Origin: Sphingobium chlorophenolicum
GTDB lineage: Bacteria > Pseudomonadota > Alphaproteobacteria > Sphingomonadales > Sphingomonadaceae
DNA length: 32,616 nucleotides
NCBI RefSeq assembly: GCF_000722875.1
Contig: NZ_JFHR01000059.1
Span: 1-32,616 of the forward strand
Direction of reading: 5' to 3'
This document shows, piece after piece, positions 7,481 to 15,933 of this stretch. Each line of letters opens with the position of its first letter. The stretch's first letter is position 1. Position numbers and translations under genes: made by a program. A model generated the notes under the pieces. The model saw nothing but the letters and a program-made list of their open reading frames with translations. It ran no database searches and had not been told where the DNA came from.

Positions 7481-7867
7481 TCAATATCCTAGCGTCAGGC
7501 CCACGGCATAATATTTCGGCCCCACATTGGCCTTGGCGCGCAGCTTGGGAATCAGCGGCATGGCGAGTGTCGCATAGGGCCGCGTATTGTCGCCGCTGAA
7601 GCGCACGCCAGCGCCGATGGTTGCGGACGCTGGCAGGGTATAGCTCGCCTCCACCCGCCCATAGAGTTTCGTATCGCCGTCCCGCAGATAGACGCCGCCA
7701 CCCGGCGTCAGCTTGAAGCCGCCAATATCCATGGCATAGCCCGCGCCGATTTCCGTGCCCCAATGGCCGTCGGCGCGCCCGTAATTCACTTCGGCGCCGA
7801 TCCCCTCGGCATGGGCGGCGGGAGCGAAGGCCAGCGCTGCGGCGGCCAGCAAATAGGTCGGTTTCAT
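7481..7867 (-). CDS. Small exported outer-membrane-like protein, unknown function
   Basis: This 128-residue protein has a clear signal peptide (about 1-20, ending AHA). Alternating short beta-prone segments rich in Gly and Tyr follow, and it ends in Leu-Gly-Tyr, an aromatic end typical of outer-membrane barrels. It is short for a porin, perhaps an 8-strand barrel. ATG 7867 was chosen because the signal peptide begins there and GGAAC precedes it; upstream in-frame starts add polar residues without homology. I recognise no named family. Confidence 0.65.
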   Translation of the reverse strand: MKPTYLLAAAALAFAPAAHAEGIGAEVNYGRADGHWGTEIGAGYAMDIGGFKLTPGGGVYLRDGDTKLYGRVEASYTLPASATIGAGVRFSGDNTRPYATLAMPLIPKLRAKANVGPKYYAVGLTLGY

Positions 7868-7963
7868 GGTTGTTCCGCATTGTCCGTTCATGATCGGACC
7901 GGACCTGACTCCCGCCGCCGCCTCAGGCAAGCGGGGGCAGGCCAAGCCGAGTCCGATATGCGG

Positions 7964-9109
7964 TCAGGCGAGTCGGGCATGCCCTTCCGGATAGGGCATG
8001 ATCGCCCGGCCGTCCGGCGCGGCGGTGAAGCTGGTCTGCGTCGGATAGGCGAATTCGATCCCCTCGGCATTGAAACGCTTCCAGATGGCGAGGCCGACGC
8101 GGTGCCGCGACAGGAAATAATCATGGGTGTCGGGGTCGGGCACGTCGAAATTAAGCTGATAGTCGAGCGAACTGGCGCCGAAGCTGACCAGCCCTGCATT
8201 GACGAAGATATGCCCTTCCGCCTCCACTATCTCCTTCAGCATCGCCGGGATCGCCTCCGCCTTCTCCTCCGGCGTCTGGTAGATGATGCCGATGGCGAAG
8301 GTCACCCGCCGCTGCGCCAGCATTTGCAGGCTGGTGATCTCCTTTTGCAGCAGGTTGGCGTTGGAGATGACCTTCTTCTCGCCGCTCATCGCGCGCAGAT
8401 GCGTGCTTTTCAGGCCGATATGCTCGACCCTGGCGGTGGTCTGGTCATAGGTGATGACCTCGCCCTGCCGGAACGGCTTGTCGAAGATGATCGACAGGGC
8501 GGCGAACAGGTCGGAAAATATGCCCTGCGCCGCCAGGCCGATGGCGATGCCGCCGATGCCCAGGCCCGCGACAAGGCCGGTGACGTTGACCCCCAGATTG
8601 TCCAGCACCACGATCAGCGCGATGGCGAACAGGGCGAATGTCACCAGCACGCGGATCAGGCCCATGGCGTTGGCCAAGCTCTGGCTTTCGTCGGCGGAGG
8701 TGCGCCGCTCCACCAGCCCCAATATGATCTCCCGCGCCCAGATGGCGCACTGGAACACGGCGGCGATGGTGAACAGGAAGGCGACGGTCTTCAGCACCAT
8801 GAGCGGCGGATTGGCATAGCTCACCACCAGCCGCGCCGCGACCATCGCCATGAAGAAATGCGTGGTCCGGGCAAAGGCGCGGCCTGCCACATTGGCGAAG
8901 CCCAGCGTGTCGCCGGGCGCGCCCTTCAATCGCTTGCCCAGGCTGCGCAGCCCGGTCAGCAACATATAGATCAAGACCGCCGCAGCCACGGCGATCAATA
9001 TCTGGAGTGAATGGAGCGAGAACCAATGCAGTGTCGACTGCCACATCTCGACCAGATTGGGCGGGCGGACATCAATCTGGGGAAGGGCGACGGGGTCTTT
9101 CTTGGCCAT
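7964..9109 (-). CDS. MscS family mechanosensitive ion channel
   Basis: This 381-residue inner-membrane protein has four predicted TM segments. The last is the glycine/alanine-rich MscS pore helix, VAGLGIGGIAIGLAAQG, followed by SDLFAALSIIFDKPFRQGE, the hallmark pore-to-beta-domain junction. The cytoplasmic beta and alpha/beta domains follow (to about 370). It would release solutes on hypo-osmotic shock. ATG 9109 is chosen because AAGGA lies 5 nt upstream; two in-frame starts at 9115 and 9127 lack such spacing. It is longer than E. coli MscS (286 residues), with an extra N-terminal TM portion. Confidence 0.92.
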   Translation of the reverse strand: MAKKDPVALPQIDVRPPNLVEMWQSTLHWFSLHSLQILIAVAAAVLIYMLLTGLRSLGKRLKGAPGDTLGFANVAGRAFARTTHFFMAMVAARLVVSYANPPLMVLKTVAFLFTIAAVFQCAIWAREIILGLVERRTSADESQSLANAMGLIRVLVTFALFAIALIVVLDNLGVNVTGLVAGLGIGGIAIGLAAQGIFSDLFAALSIIFDKPFRQGEVITYDQTTARVEHIGLKSTHLRAMSGEKKVISNANLLQKEITSLQMLAQRRVTFAIGIIYQTPEEKAEAIPAMLKEIVEAEGHIFVNAGLVSFGASSLDYQLNFDVPDPDTHDYFLSRHRVGLAIWKRFNAEGIEFAYPTQTSFTAAPDGRAIMPYPEGHARLA

Positions 9110-9225
9110 GAACATCCTTGAAACCATGGTGCGTCAACCATGCCCAACTCTTCGGCAAGGCGATCGGTCCACTTTCGCAGCCGCAGAGATAAGGCGTCAC
9201 GCCCGGCAGGCGAAACCCCCCAATA

Positions 9226-9290
9226 TCCTCCCCGTGGAGAGATGGGGAGAGGGAAAGGGGCACAACCCCCGATCTTCCCCCCACGCAGGA
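9226..9290. repeat. Palindromic repeat element, copy F (internally deleted remnant)
   Basis: It starts with the end hairpin CCTCCCC...GATGGGGAG as in the other copies, keeps AAAGGGGCACAAC from the spacer region, and ends CTTCCCCCCACGC. Both internal variable hairpins are missing. It sits just past the 3' end of the minus-strand gene at 9302. Recognised by comparison with the copies at 22636, 25083 and 31487. Confidence 0.55.
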
Positions 9291-9301
9291 AGAACCCAAC
9301 G

Positions 9302-9985
9302 TCAGTTATTGGCCACCGATGGCAATCGCCAATGCAGCGGATGGCGGCGCATCACCGACAAATGGGCGAAGGTCAGCGTCAAACAGAGGATAGCGGTGGG
9401 AATAGCCACGCCCTGCACCACCGGCCACATCAAAGCGACGGTCAGCGCACCGACCGCCCCCGCTAATGCGGCCAGCGTCGCGCCCGCTTCCCCATCCGGC
9501 CCGCGCAGCCAGAAGACGCAGCCGCCCATGCCCAGCGCGAAGGCCATGGCATAGCGCGCCGCCTGACCCGGTTCCGCCAATCCGCAACCGATCAGCAGCA
9601 GCAGGATCGCCCCCGCCAGCCCCAGGCGTGGCAGGCGGCCGAGCAGATGGGCGATGACCGGATAGATCAGCAATTCGCCCATGGCGATGGCGATCAGGAT
9701 CGCGGTGGCAAGCCGGGCCTGTTCCGGCCCAGCGATCAGCGCGACGATCGCCGTCCCCGCCCAGGGCAGCAGCCGCAGCGGCGCCATGCGGATATGGCTG
9801 ATCCAGCCCCGCAGCCCCGCGCGCGTTTCCCAGCGCCGGTCGGCCAGCCGCAACTGGAAGGCGGCGATGATGAACAGGGCCTCCGCCCCCCAGGGCAGCA
9901 GCGACGGCGCTATCAGCGGCGCTGCGAGCACCAGCCCCAGCAGCAGCCCGTGGGCCAGGTTCAAAATCTTCAACTCGCCCTTCAT
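9302..9985 (-). CDS. Polytopic membrane protein next to exosortase-A-associated ligase
   Basis: This 227-residue protein is dominated by hydrophobic segments (at least six likely TM helices) with arginine-rich short loops; I recognise no named family. ATG 9985 overlaps the stop of the O-ligase gene (ATGA at 9982-9985), so it is translationally coupled to it. A longer frame upstream of this ATG is only the shadow of the ligase gene. It probably serves the same polysaccharide pathway, perhaps in export or assembly, but that is inference from position. Confidence 0.75.
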   Translation of the reverse strand: MKGELKILNLAHGLLLGLVLAAPLIAPSLLPWGAEALFIIAAFQLRLADRRWETRAGLRGWISHIRMAPLRLLPWAGTAIVALIAGPEQARLATAILIAIAMGELLIYPVIAHLLGRLPRLGLAGAILLLLIGCGLAEPGQAARYAMAFALGMGGCVFWLRGPDGEAGATLAALAGAVGALTVALMWPVVQGVAIPTAILCLTLTFAHLSVMRRHPLHWRLPSVANN

Positions 9986-11343
9986 GCGGCGTTCCCCTGC
10001 GCGACCGGTGACGGGGGGAATAACGGCTGGCGCGCAGCGGCCTTGCGTTTCCGGGTCAAATAAGTGTCGAGGCCGATTTGCAGCGACAGCATTATGAAGA
10101 TGAAGGGTTGATAGGCGATGCCCACGAACAGCGACCCCACCATGTAGATGACATGCCCCTGTTGCAGGGCGAGAGCGAAGGGCGACACCCAGGCCTCTTC
10201 GCCTTCCCGATGGCGGTATAGACGCCGGATCGCCTCGGTACGGATGAAGCAGATGAGGTGCAGCAGCGCCCAGAGGAAGAAGCCGAAATAGCCCTGCTCG
10301 CCCAGCATCTCGAAATAGGCGCTGTGATAGGCGCGGCCATGGTCGGTGACGATGCGCTTTTCCATGCGCGATCCGGCGGCGTCGATCACCCGCTCCTGCA
10401 TGACGTAGGTGAATTTGTTCTGGAGATAATTGTCGAAGCCGCCGCCGCCCGGATGCTCCTTCACATAGTCCAGCGTCCATTTCCACACGGCAAGGCGGGT
10501 GGATGCGCTTTCGTCCTGGCTGTGATTCTCGATGGTCGACATGCGCTGCGTGAAGCTGGCGGGCAGGAAGGGAATCGCCGCCAGCGCTGCCAGCGCCATC
10601 AACGGGCCATATATGAACCGCCGCTTCGACCGCATCAGCATCAGCCCCGCCAGCACGGCGATGCAGACAAGGCCCGTGCGCGCCTCTGTTCCGATCGGCA
10701 TCAGCAGGCAGGCGAAGCAGAGCGCATAGGCGAACAGCCTGACCCGCCAGTCGGGCGGGAAGACAGTGCCGTGCCGCGACAGCCAGAGGATCAGCGGGAT
10801 CAGCGAAATGGCGACGGTCGAAATGATGCTGCCTTCATAGAGGCCGCTATTATTGTCGACCATCAGGTTCAGCACGCCATAGCCGCCGCCCGACAGCGCC
10901 GTCTTCATGCCGCCATTGATGATGATCGTGCTGGCGCAAAGCACCATGAACAGCGCCAACGCCTCGATTCGCAGGCGCGTGCGCAGCGTGACGGGCAGGA
11001 AGATGGCGAACAGCATCGCCTTCCACACCCAGCCCCATTTGGTCGCGGCGTTGATCGGGAAATCCGCCGTCGCCGTGGTATAGCCGCACCAGGCGAGCAG
11101 CAGCAGCAGGATCGCCTGCCGCGCCGAAAGGCGGCAGTCCTTCTTGTCGTCGACCAGCATCCACGATCCCACCGCCAGCACGAAGGCAATGAAGGAGATG
11201 GGGATGCTGTTCAGCAGGAAATAGGACAGCCGCTGGGGCGAGACGATGTCGATATAGGCATAGACCGCGATCAGCAGGAACGGCCGCCTGAAACCAGCCA
11301 GGAAGAAGGCGCCGAGGAAGGCGACGAAGAACAGGTCACGCAT
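9982..11343 (-). CDS. Putative O-glycosylation ligase / Wzy-like polymerase, exosortase A system-associated
   Basis: This 453-residue polytopic inner-membrane protein of the O-antigen ligase (Wzy_C) superfamily begins with an N-terminal YIDIVSPQRLSY segment that I associate with the exosortase-A-associated subfamily. Functional-looking residues are R222 in GTEARTG and H340 in YHSAYFEMLGEQG, the arginine and histidine motifs of ligases/polymerases. ATG 11343 has GGGAGAG upstream; a 30-residue extension belongs to the small ORF in another frame. It probably polymerises or transfers the exopolysaccharide made with the divergent glycosyltransferase. The exosortase itself is not in the window. Confidence 0.88.
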   Translation of the reverse strand: MRDLFFVAFLGAFFLAGFRRPFLLIAVYAYIDIVSPQRLSYFLLNSIPISFIAFVLAVGSWMLVDDKKDCRLSARQAILLLLLAWCGYTTATADFPINAATKWGWVWKAMLFAIFLPVTLRTRLRIEALALFMVLCASTIIINGGMKTALSGGGYGVLNLMVDNNSGLYEGSIISTVAISLIPLILWLSRHGTVFPPDWRVRLFAYALCFACLLMPIGTEARTGLVCIAVLAGLMLMRSKRRFIYGPLMALAALAAIPFLPASFTQRMSTIENHSQDESASTRLAVWKWTLDYVKEHPGGGGFDNYLQNKFTYVMQERVIDAAGSRMEKRIVTDHGRAYHSAYFEMLGEQGYFGFFLWALLHLICFIRTEAIRRLYRHREGEEAWVSPFALALQQGHVIYMVGSLFVGIAYQPFIFIMLSLQIGLDTYLTRKRKAAARQPLFPPSPVAQGNAA

Positions 11344-11464
11344 CGCCACTCTCCCTTTCCAGATCGGAGGGAGGATCGCGATCCAGATCGGGCCGCGACA
11401 GCAGCCGCCAAGCAGCCAGCATGATGACGCCATGGCTGATGAGAAGGGAAAGGGCGTCGATCAT
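11336..11464 (-). CDS. Possible 42-residue single-span membrane protein ahead of the O-ligase
   Basis: An ATG at 11464 opens a 42-codon frame ending TGA at 11336-11338, overlapping the ligase start by 8 nt (ATGCGTGA). The product has a hydrophobic helix (about 3-22, LSLLISHGVIMLAAW) and a charged tail rich in Asp, Glu and Arg, giving one membrane span with a polar C-terminus. The overlap suggests translational coupling to the ligase. No strong Shine-Dalgarno precedes it, which weakens the call. No family recognised. Confidence 0.5.
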   Translation of the reverse strand: MIDALSLLISHGVIMLAAWRLLSRPDLDRDPPSDLERESGDA

Positions 11465-11552
11465 TGCGCGAGGGGAGTGTCCGTAATCACAGCGCCACCC
11501 CTAACCCAACAGAGTTGACGGGCCGTTAAACCTTTTCCGGCAGACTCAGGCC

Positions 11553-12791
11553 ATGACACGGATTCTCCCCCGTATTCTCCACGTGCTGGACCACAGTCTG
11601 CCGATGCATAGCGGATATACTTTCCGCACCCGCGCGATATTGCGGGCGCAACTGGCGAAGGGCTGGGACGTGCGCGGAATCACGGGCCATCGCCACGCCG
11701 CGCCGGGACCGCTGGAGGAAACCGTCGACGGTCTGCATTTCCACCGCACGCCCGGCGAATCGACCGGCGGCAATCCGCTGCTGCGCGAATGGCGGGACAT
11801 TTCCGCCCATGCCGACGCCATCGAATCGCTGGTGCGCCAGTGGCGGCCCGACATCATCCACGCCCATTCGCCGGTGCTGAACGCCATCGCCGCGCAGAAG
11901 GTGGCGAAGCGCCACAATATCCCCATGATCTACGAAATCCGCGCTTTCTGGGAGGATGCGGCAGTCGGCAACGGCACGGGGACGGAGGGCAGCCCGCGCT
12001 ACTGGCTGACCCGCCAGCTTGAAACCCATGCCGTCCGCGCCGCCGATGCGGTGGCAGTGATCTGCGAAGGGCTGCGCGGCGATCTGATGGCGCGGGGCAT
12101 CGACGCGGCCAAGATCACCGTCTCCCCCAACGGCGTCGACATGAACCAGTTCGGCACGCCGGTTCCCCGCGATCCCGCGCTGACCGCGAAGCTGGGCCTG
12201 GAGGGCGCCGATGTCGTCGGCTTCATCGGCAGCTTCTACGATTATGAGGGGCTGGACGACCTGATCGCCGCCCTGCCGAAACTGGTGCGCGCCCGCCCAA
12301 AGGCGAAGCTGCTGCTGGTCGGCGGCGGTCCCTGCGAACAGGCGCTGCGGGATCAGGCCATGGCCTCCCCCTTCGCCGACCATATCGTTTTCGTCGGCCG
12401 CGTGCCGCACGATCAGGTCGAGGATTATTATGCGCAGGTCGATATCCTCGCCTATCCGCGCAAGGCGATGCGCCTCACTGATCTGGTGACGCCGCTGAAG
12501 CCGCTGGAAGCCATGGCGCAGGGCCGCCTGGTTGCGGCGTCCAGCGTCGGCGGCCATCGCGAACTGATCGAACATGGCGTCACCGGCACCTTGTTCGCCC
12601 CCGACGACCCGCCCGCCATCGCCGCCGCCCTGGCGGAGATGTTCGCGGACCGTGGCTTCTGGGACGAACGGCGTGCTGCGGCGCGCGCTTTCGTGGAGCG
12701 CGAGCGTAACTGGTCGTCAAACATTCTGCGTTACGAACCCGTCTATCGGCAATTGCTGGCCCGTCCTCAGCGGGTCCGGGCGGCGGCCTGA
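11553..12791 (+). CDS. Glycosyltransferase, exosortase A system-associated (GT4-type)
   Basis: This 412-residue GT-B glycosyltransferase starts HVLDHSLPMHSGYTFRT, characteristic of the exosortase-A/PEP-CTERM-associated GT4 subfamily. An N-terminal acceptor domain with HAHSP precedes a C-terminal donor domain carrying SPNGVD, GFIGSFYDYEGL and the EAMAQGR...E nucleotide-sugar motif (around 320). It would add a sugar to a lipid-linked exopolysaccharide precursor at the cytoplasmic membrane face. The divergent O-ligase belongs to the same system. The gap of 88 nt to the small ORF must hold both promoters; I could not identify convincing boxes there. Confidence 0.9.
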   Translation: MTRILPRILHVLDHSLPMHSGYTFRTRAILRAQLAKGWDVRGITGHRHAAPGPLEETVDGLHFHRTPGESTGGNPLLREWRDISAHADAIESLVRQWRPDIIHAHSPVLNAIAAQKVAKRHNIPMIYEIRAFWEDAAVGNGTGTEGSPRYWLTRQLETHAVRAADAVAVICEGLRGDLMARGIDAAKITVSPNGVDMNQFGTPVPRDPALTAKLGLEGADVVGFIGSFYDYEGLDDLIAALPKLVRARPKAKLLLVGGGPCEQALRDQAMASPFADHIVFVGRVPHDQVEDYYAQVDILAYPRKAMRLTDLVTPLKPLEAMAQGRLVAASSVGGHRELIEHGVTGTLFAPDDPPAIAAALAEMFADRGFWDERRAAARAFVERERNWSSNILRYEPVYRQLLARPQRVRAAA

Positions 12792-12795
12792 GGCA

Positions 12796-13644
12796 ATGGG
12801 CAGGCTGGCAAAGGCGCTGCTGGGCGCGCTCGGGGCCGGGCTGCTCCTCTTCTCGCTGCCGGTCGGATTGGTGGAGACGGTCGTGGCGTCGAGCGGTCTG
12901 AGCGAGGCCTTCCCCGCCGCCGCGCCGCCGCTGGGATTGACGGCCCGGCTGATGCTGGCGGGTTTCGGCGCAGCGATGGCGCTGGGCCTGATCGGGGCGG
13001 GGCAACGGGAAAAGCGCGTCGCTCTGCTGACGCATGACAAGGAAAAGGGCGCGAACGGCGCCGCAGGAGTGAGCAAGATGGGTTTTGCATTGTCCAAGCT
13101 GAACTGGCTGTCGCGTGACCGGCGCAAGTCGGGACCGGCGCTGCGCCGCGCCGACGCCCATCCCGACGCGCCCGCCCGGCCGCCGATCTTCGCCAGCCGC
13201 GATTTTGGCGGACTGGACATTTTCCCCCGCACCGCGCCGGGACGCGGCGAGGTGGAGGCGGAACCGGCAGCCGAAAGGGAGGAAATGGCACCTCGCGCCG
13301 GTCTTCCTATCGCGAGCCGACCGGAAGCGTTGACGGAAGAGGCGGCCTTTGCCCGCATCCAGCGTGCCCTTTCGACCGAACCGGCCGACGCCGACTATGA
13401 GGAAGTCTCCGCACCCGCGCAGCCGCAGGCCGCTCCGGTCGCCCCTCTCACCCTATCCGAACTGACCGAACGGCTGGAACGCGGCCTGGCCCAGCGAAAG
13501 CGCATGGGCCGTCCGGCGTCCGTTCTGGCCGACATGCCCGTGGAAGCCCCCGTGCCGGTGCGCGACCATGTCGAGCAGGATGCCGACGAAGCCCTGCGCG
13601 CCGCGCTCGGCACCTTGCGCAACATGGCTGGCCGCGCCCGCTAA
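12796..13644 (+). CDS. Two-span membrane protein with long polar tail, unknown function
   Basis: This 282-residue protein starts 4 nt after the glycosyltransferase stop, so it is probably cotranscribed. Two hydrophobic helices (about 6-28 and 50-70) are followed by a long charged, Ala/Pro-rich and probably disordered cytoplasmic region. A short helical stretch, LSELTERLERGLAQRKRMG, lies near 220-240, and another helix lies at the C-terminus. I recognise no family. ATG 12796 is in the open gap; a longer in-frame extension to 12574 is the shadow of the glycosyltransferase gene. Confidence 0.75.
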   Translation: MGRLAKALLGALGAGLLLFSLPVGLVETVVASSGLSEAFPAAAPPLGLTARLMLAGFGAAMALGLIGAGQREKRVALLTHDKEKGANGAAGVSKMGFALSKLNWLSRDRRKSGPALRRADAHPDAPARPPIFASRDFGGLDIFPRTAPGRGEVEAEPAAEREEMAPRAGLPIASRPEALTEEAAFARIQRALSTEPADADYEEVSAPAQPQAAPVAPLTLSELTERLERGLAQRKRMGRPASVLADMPVEAPVPVRDHVEQDADEALRAALGTLRNMAGRAR

Positions 13645-13663
13645 ATCTCTCGCGGAATCAGGC

Positions 13664-14035
13664 TCACCAATCCTCGATGGTGAGCGCGGACAGTTCGATC
13701 CATTCGCCGCCGCCCGGCACCGGACTATTGTCGTCTATGCTGATGTCCGCGACGAAATGGCCGGCCAGATTCCATTCCGCTTCCCCTATCCCTTCGACAA
13801 AGGCGGCGCGTCTTTCCGCAGCGTCGGCTCCGGCCAGTTTCAAGGCGACGACATGGCGCCGCCCCTGGAACAAAGCGCTGGCCCATGGACGGCTGGCGGC
13901 GCGCTCCACCGTGACGGATGCCCCCGCCCGCTCGATCAATTGCGCCAACAGTCGGGGCAGGGGGTCGCGGGCCTTCACCGCCTCCCCATTTCGGACCAGA
14001 TTTCCGGTGGAGGCGGTCATGTCGACGCTTGTCAT
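13664..14035 (-). CDS. Hypothetical protein of about 120 residues
   Basis: This 123-residue soluble protein has alternating helix and strand character, without TM segments, cysteines or an obvious catalytic motif. The central ALFQGRRHVVALKLAG and the C-terminal EWNLAGHFVADISI stretches look like core strands. It overlaps the upstream small gene by 4 nt (ATGA at 14032-14035), so the two are coupled. Another in-frame ATG at 14020 could be the start. Convergent with the preceding plus-strand gene (19-nt gap). Function unknown. Confidence 0.72.
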   Translation of the reverse strand: MTSVDMTASTGNLVRNGEAVKARDPLPRLLAQLIERAGASVTVERAASRPWASALFQGRRHVVALKLAGADAAERRAAFVEGIGEAEWNLAGHFVADISIDDNSPVPGGGEWIELSALTIEDW

Positions 14036-14217
14036 TGACCGATGCTCCTGCGATATGTGTTCATGAAATGTTCTATTCTTCTCCTTATTCTGTCCCCCGG
14101 TTCGCGACCCCTGCGCAGGTCGAAGACCAGCCGTGGATCGCGAACGCTTTCCCGCCCGAATCTGGTCGCCGGAATGGCATTTTCCCGCAGAAATTTTTCG
14201 ATGGCACGCAACAGCAT
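14032..14217 (-). CDS. Small HTH-like protein, 61 residues
   Basis: The product is basic. Its helices LLRAIEKFL, PATRFGRESV, PRLVFDLRRG and RIRRRIEHFM follow the spacing of a Cro/XRE-type helix-turn-helix, with an RRGREP turn often seen in such folds. AAGGAG lies about 10 nt before ATG 14217, a good start. It is divergent from the HTH/S24 regulator and coupled to the following gene. A DNA-binding role is inferred from helix pattern only. Confidence 0.7.
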   Translation of the reverse strand: MLLRAIEKFLRENAIPATRFGRESVRDPRLVFDLRRGREPGDRIRRRIEHFMNTYRRSIGQ

Positions 14218-14286
14218 CGCCCTGCTTCTCCTTCGTCCCTTCGACTCGCCCCCTGCGAATCCGTCGATGATTTTTTTGTTACCCTA

Positions 14287-14314
14287 TTTCCTACTTGTCT
14301 AGGAAAATTCCTAT
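14287..14314. promoter_or_regulatory. Likely operator: triple TTCCTA half-sites in the divergent gap
   Basis: TTTCCTA (14287-14293) and TAGGAAA (14300-14306) form a perfect inverted repeat spaced by 6 nt. A third half-site, TTCCTAT (14308-14314), follows directly. The sites lie 16 nt before the start of the HTH/S24 regulator and in the gap shared with the minus-strand small operon, the expected place for an autoregulatory operator. Confidence 0.6.
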
Positions 14315-14329
14315 CATTATGGAGGAAAC

Positions 14330-15001
14330 ATGGTCGGTAACGGAGAAGATCCACGTATCGTGCTGGAACGGCTGATCGCCGAGCGGGGGGATAGCTATTC
14401 CGATCTCTCGCGCCTGCTGAACCGCAATCCGGCCTATATCCAGCAGTTCATAAAGCGCGGCACCCCCCGCAAGCTGGATGAGGAGGACCGGCGCATATTG
14501 GCCCGCTATTTCGGCGTGGCGGAAGATATGCTGGGTGGATCGATCGTGCGCGGCACCGCCCCGGTGAAGGGGCGATCCTTGCCCTCCGTCATCACCGTGC
14601 CACGCCTGTCCCTGGGGGCATCGGCCGGGCCGGGATCGCTGGATGAGGATGAGCGGGCGACCGGCGTGATGGCGTTCGACGCCAACTGGCTGCGCCATCT
14701 GGGCGTGCGGCCGCAAAAAATCTCGATCATCCGGGTCGACGGCGAATCGATGGCCCCGACGCTCAGCGACGGCGATGAGATCATGGTCGATCATGACGAT
14801 GACGCGACCCGGCTGCGCGACGGCGTCTATGTGCTGCGGCTCGACGGCGTGCTGATGGTGAAGCGGGTGGCGATGGGACCGCGCCGGGGCCTGTTCTCGG
14901 TCCTCAGCGACAATCCCCATTATCCCGACTGGATCGATATCGATCCGGCGCTGGTCGTCATCGTGGGACGGGTGGTATGGACCGGAAGACGATTGATCTA
15001 G
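14330..15001 (+). CDS. HTH transcriptional regulator with S24 (LexA/CI-like) peptidase domain
   Basis: This 223-residue repressor has an N-terminal helix-turn-helix at about 10-63 (SYSDLSRLLNRNPAYIQQF) and a C-terminal S24 peptidase fold. The catalytic serine is S140 in GESMAPTL and the lysine K178 in MVKRV; an Ala-Gly bond at 99-100 could be the autocleavage site, as in LexA and phage CI repressors. GGAGGAA just before ATG 14330 fixes the start. TTCCTA half-sites upstream suggest autoregulation. Its targets probably include the divergent pair of small genes; whether DNA damage induces cleavage cannot be told. Confidence 0.88.
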   Translation: MVGNGEDPRIVLERLIAERGDSYSDLSRLLNRNPAYIQQFIKRGTPRKLDEEDRRILARYFGVAEDMLGGSIVRGTAPVKGRSLPSVITVPRLSLGASAGPGSLDEDERATGVMAFDANWLRHLGVRPQKISIIRVDGESMAPTLSDGDEIMVDHDDDATRLRDGVYVLRLDGVLMVKRVAMGPRRGLFSVLSDNPHYPDWIDIDPALVVIVGRVVWTGRRLI

Positions 15002-15012
15002 GAGGCTTGATT

Positions 15013-15930
15013 TTGAACGACAACGGCGCGGTCATCCGCAAGGCCATGGAATGGCGCGGTGTGCGGCTGGCGCTGGCGACGGTGGTGTCGACCTGGGGCT
15101 CGGCGCCCCGGCCACGCGGCAGCCATATGATCGTGCATGAGGATGGCCGTTTCGAAGGCAGCATTTCGGGCGGATGCGTCGAAACCGACGTGCTGCAACG
15201 CGCTGCGGAGGTGATCGCCGGGCGTCCGGCGCATCTGGAAATTTATGGCGTGGCGGATGGCGACGCCTGGGCGGTCGGCCTGCCCTGCGGCGGGGAGATC
15301 AGCGTACTGGTCCAGCCGGTCGGCGCGGACGGCTTCGACGCCGCGCTGTTCGAACGGATCGCTGCGGAAAGCGGGAAGGGCAGGGCGCTCACCCTGTCGA
15401 CGGACTTGGAAACCGGTTTGACGCGAGAAGGGGCGACCGAGGGCCAGTTCCATAACCGCTACGATCCGCCCCGCCGGGTGCTGATCGTGGGCGCGGTGCA
15501 GATCGCCCAGTCGCTGAGCGCTCTGGCGCAGGCGATCGGTATCACCCCGGTCATCATCGACCCACGCGGTCGCTTCCTGACGGAGGAGCGCTTCCCCGGC
15601 GTCGAACTGGACGACCGCTGGCCCGATGAAGCCGTCGCCGCCCGCTTCCCCGGCGAATCGACCGCAGTGGTGACGCTCAGCCACGACATCAAGATCGACG
15701 ATCCGGCGCTGGCAGCCGCCCTGCGCGCCCCGACGGGCTATATCGCCGCGCTAGGCTCCCGCAAAAGCCACGCAGCGCGACTGGAACGGCTGGCCGCCCT
15801 GGGTTTCCCCCCGGACGCACTGACACGCATAGACGGCCCCGCCGGCCTGAACATAGGCGCGGTCGGCGCCGCCGAAATCGCCCTCTCCATCGCCGCAGGC
15901 ATGATCGCCGCCTTCAACACGCAACGCTGA
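15013..15930 (+). CDS. XdhC/CoxI family protein
   Basis: This 305-residue protein has an N-terminal XdhC_CoxI domain with STWGSAPRPRGSHM and SGGCVE, and a C-terminal Rossmann-like XdhC_C domain (RRVLIVGAVQIAQ). Family members insert or sulfurate molybdenum cofactor for xanthine or CO dehydrogenases, but no molybdoenzyme gene lies nearby. AGGAGG at 15000-15005 stands 7 nt before TTG 15013, so this is my preferred start; ATG 14977 in the same frame would add 12 residues and overlap the regulator gene by 25 nt. The ribosome site overlaps the regulator stop, suggesting coupling. Confidence 0.85.
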   Translation: MNDNGAVIRKAMEWRGVRLALATVVSTWGSAPRPRGSHMIVHEDGRFEGSISGGCVETDVLQRAAEVIAGRPAHLEIYGVADGDAWAVGLPCGGEISVLVQPVGADGFDAALFERIAAESGKGRALTLSTDLETGLTREGATEGQFHNRYDPPRRVLIVGAVQIAQSLSALAQAIGITPVIIDPRGRFLTEERFPGVELDDRWPDEAVAARFPGESTAVVTLSHDIKIDDPALAAALRAPTGYIAALGSRKSHAARLERLAALGFPPDALTRIDGPAGLNIGAVGAAEIALSIAAGMIAAFNTQR

Positions 15931-15933
15931 AAA

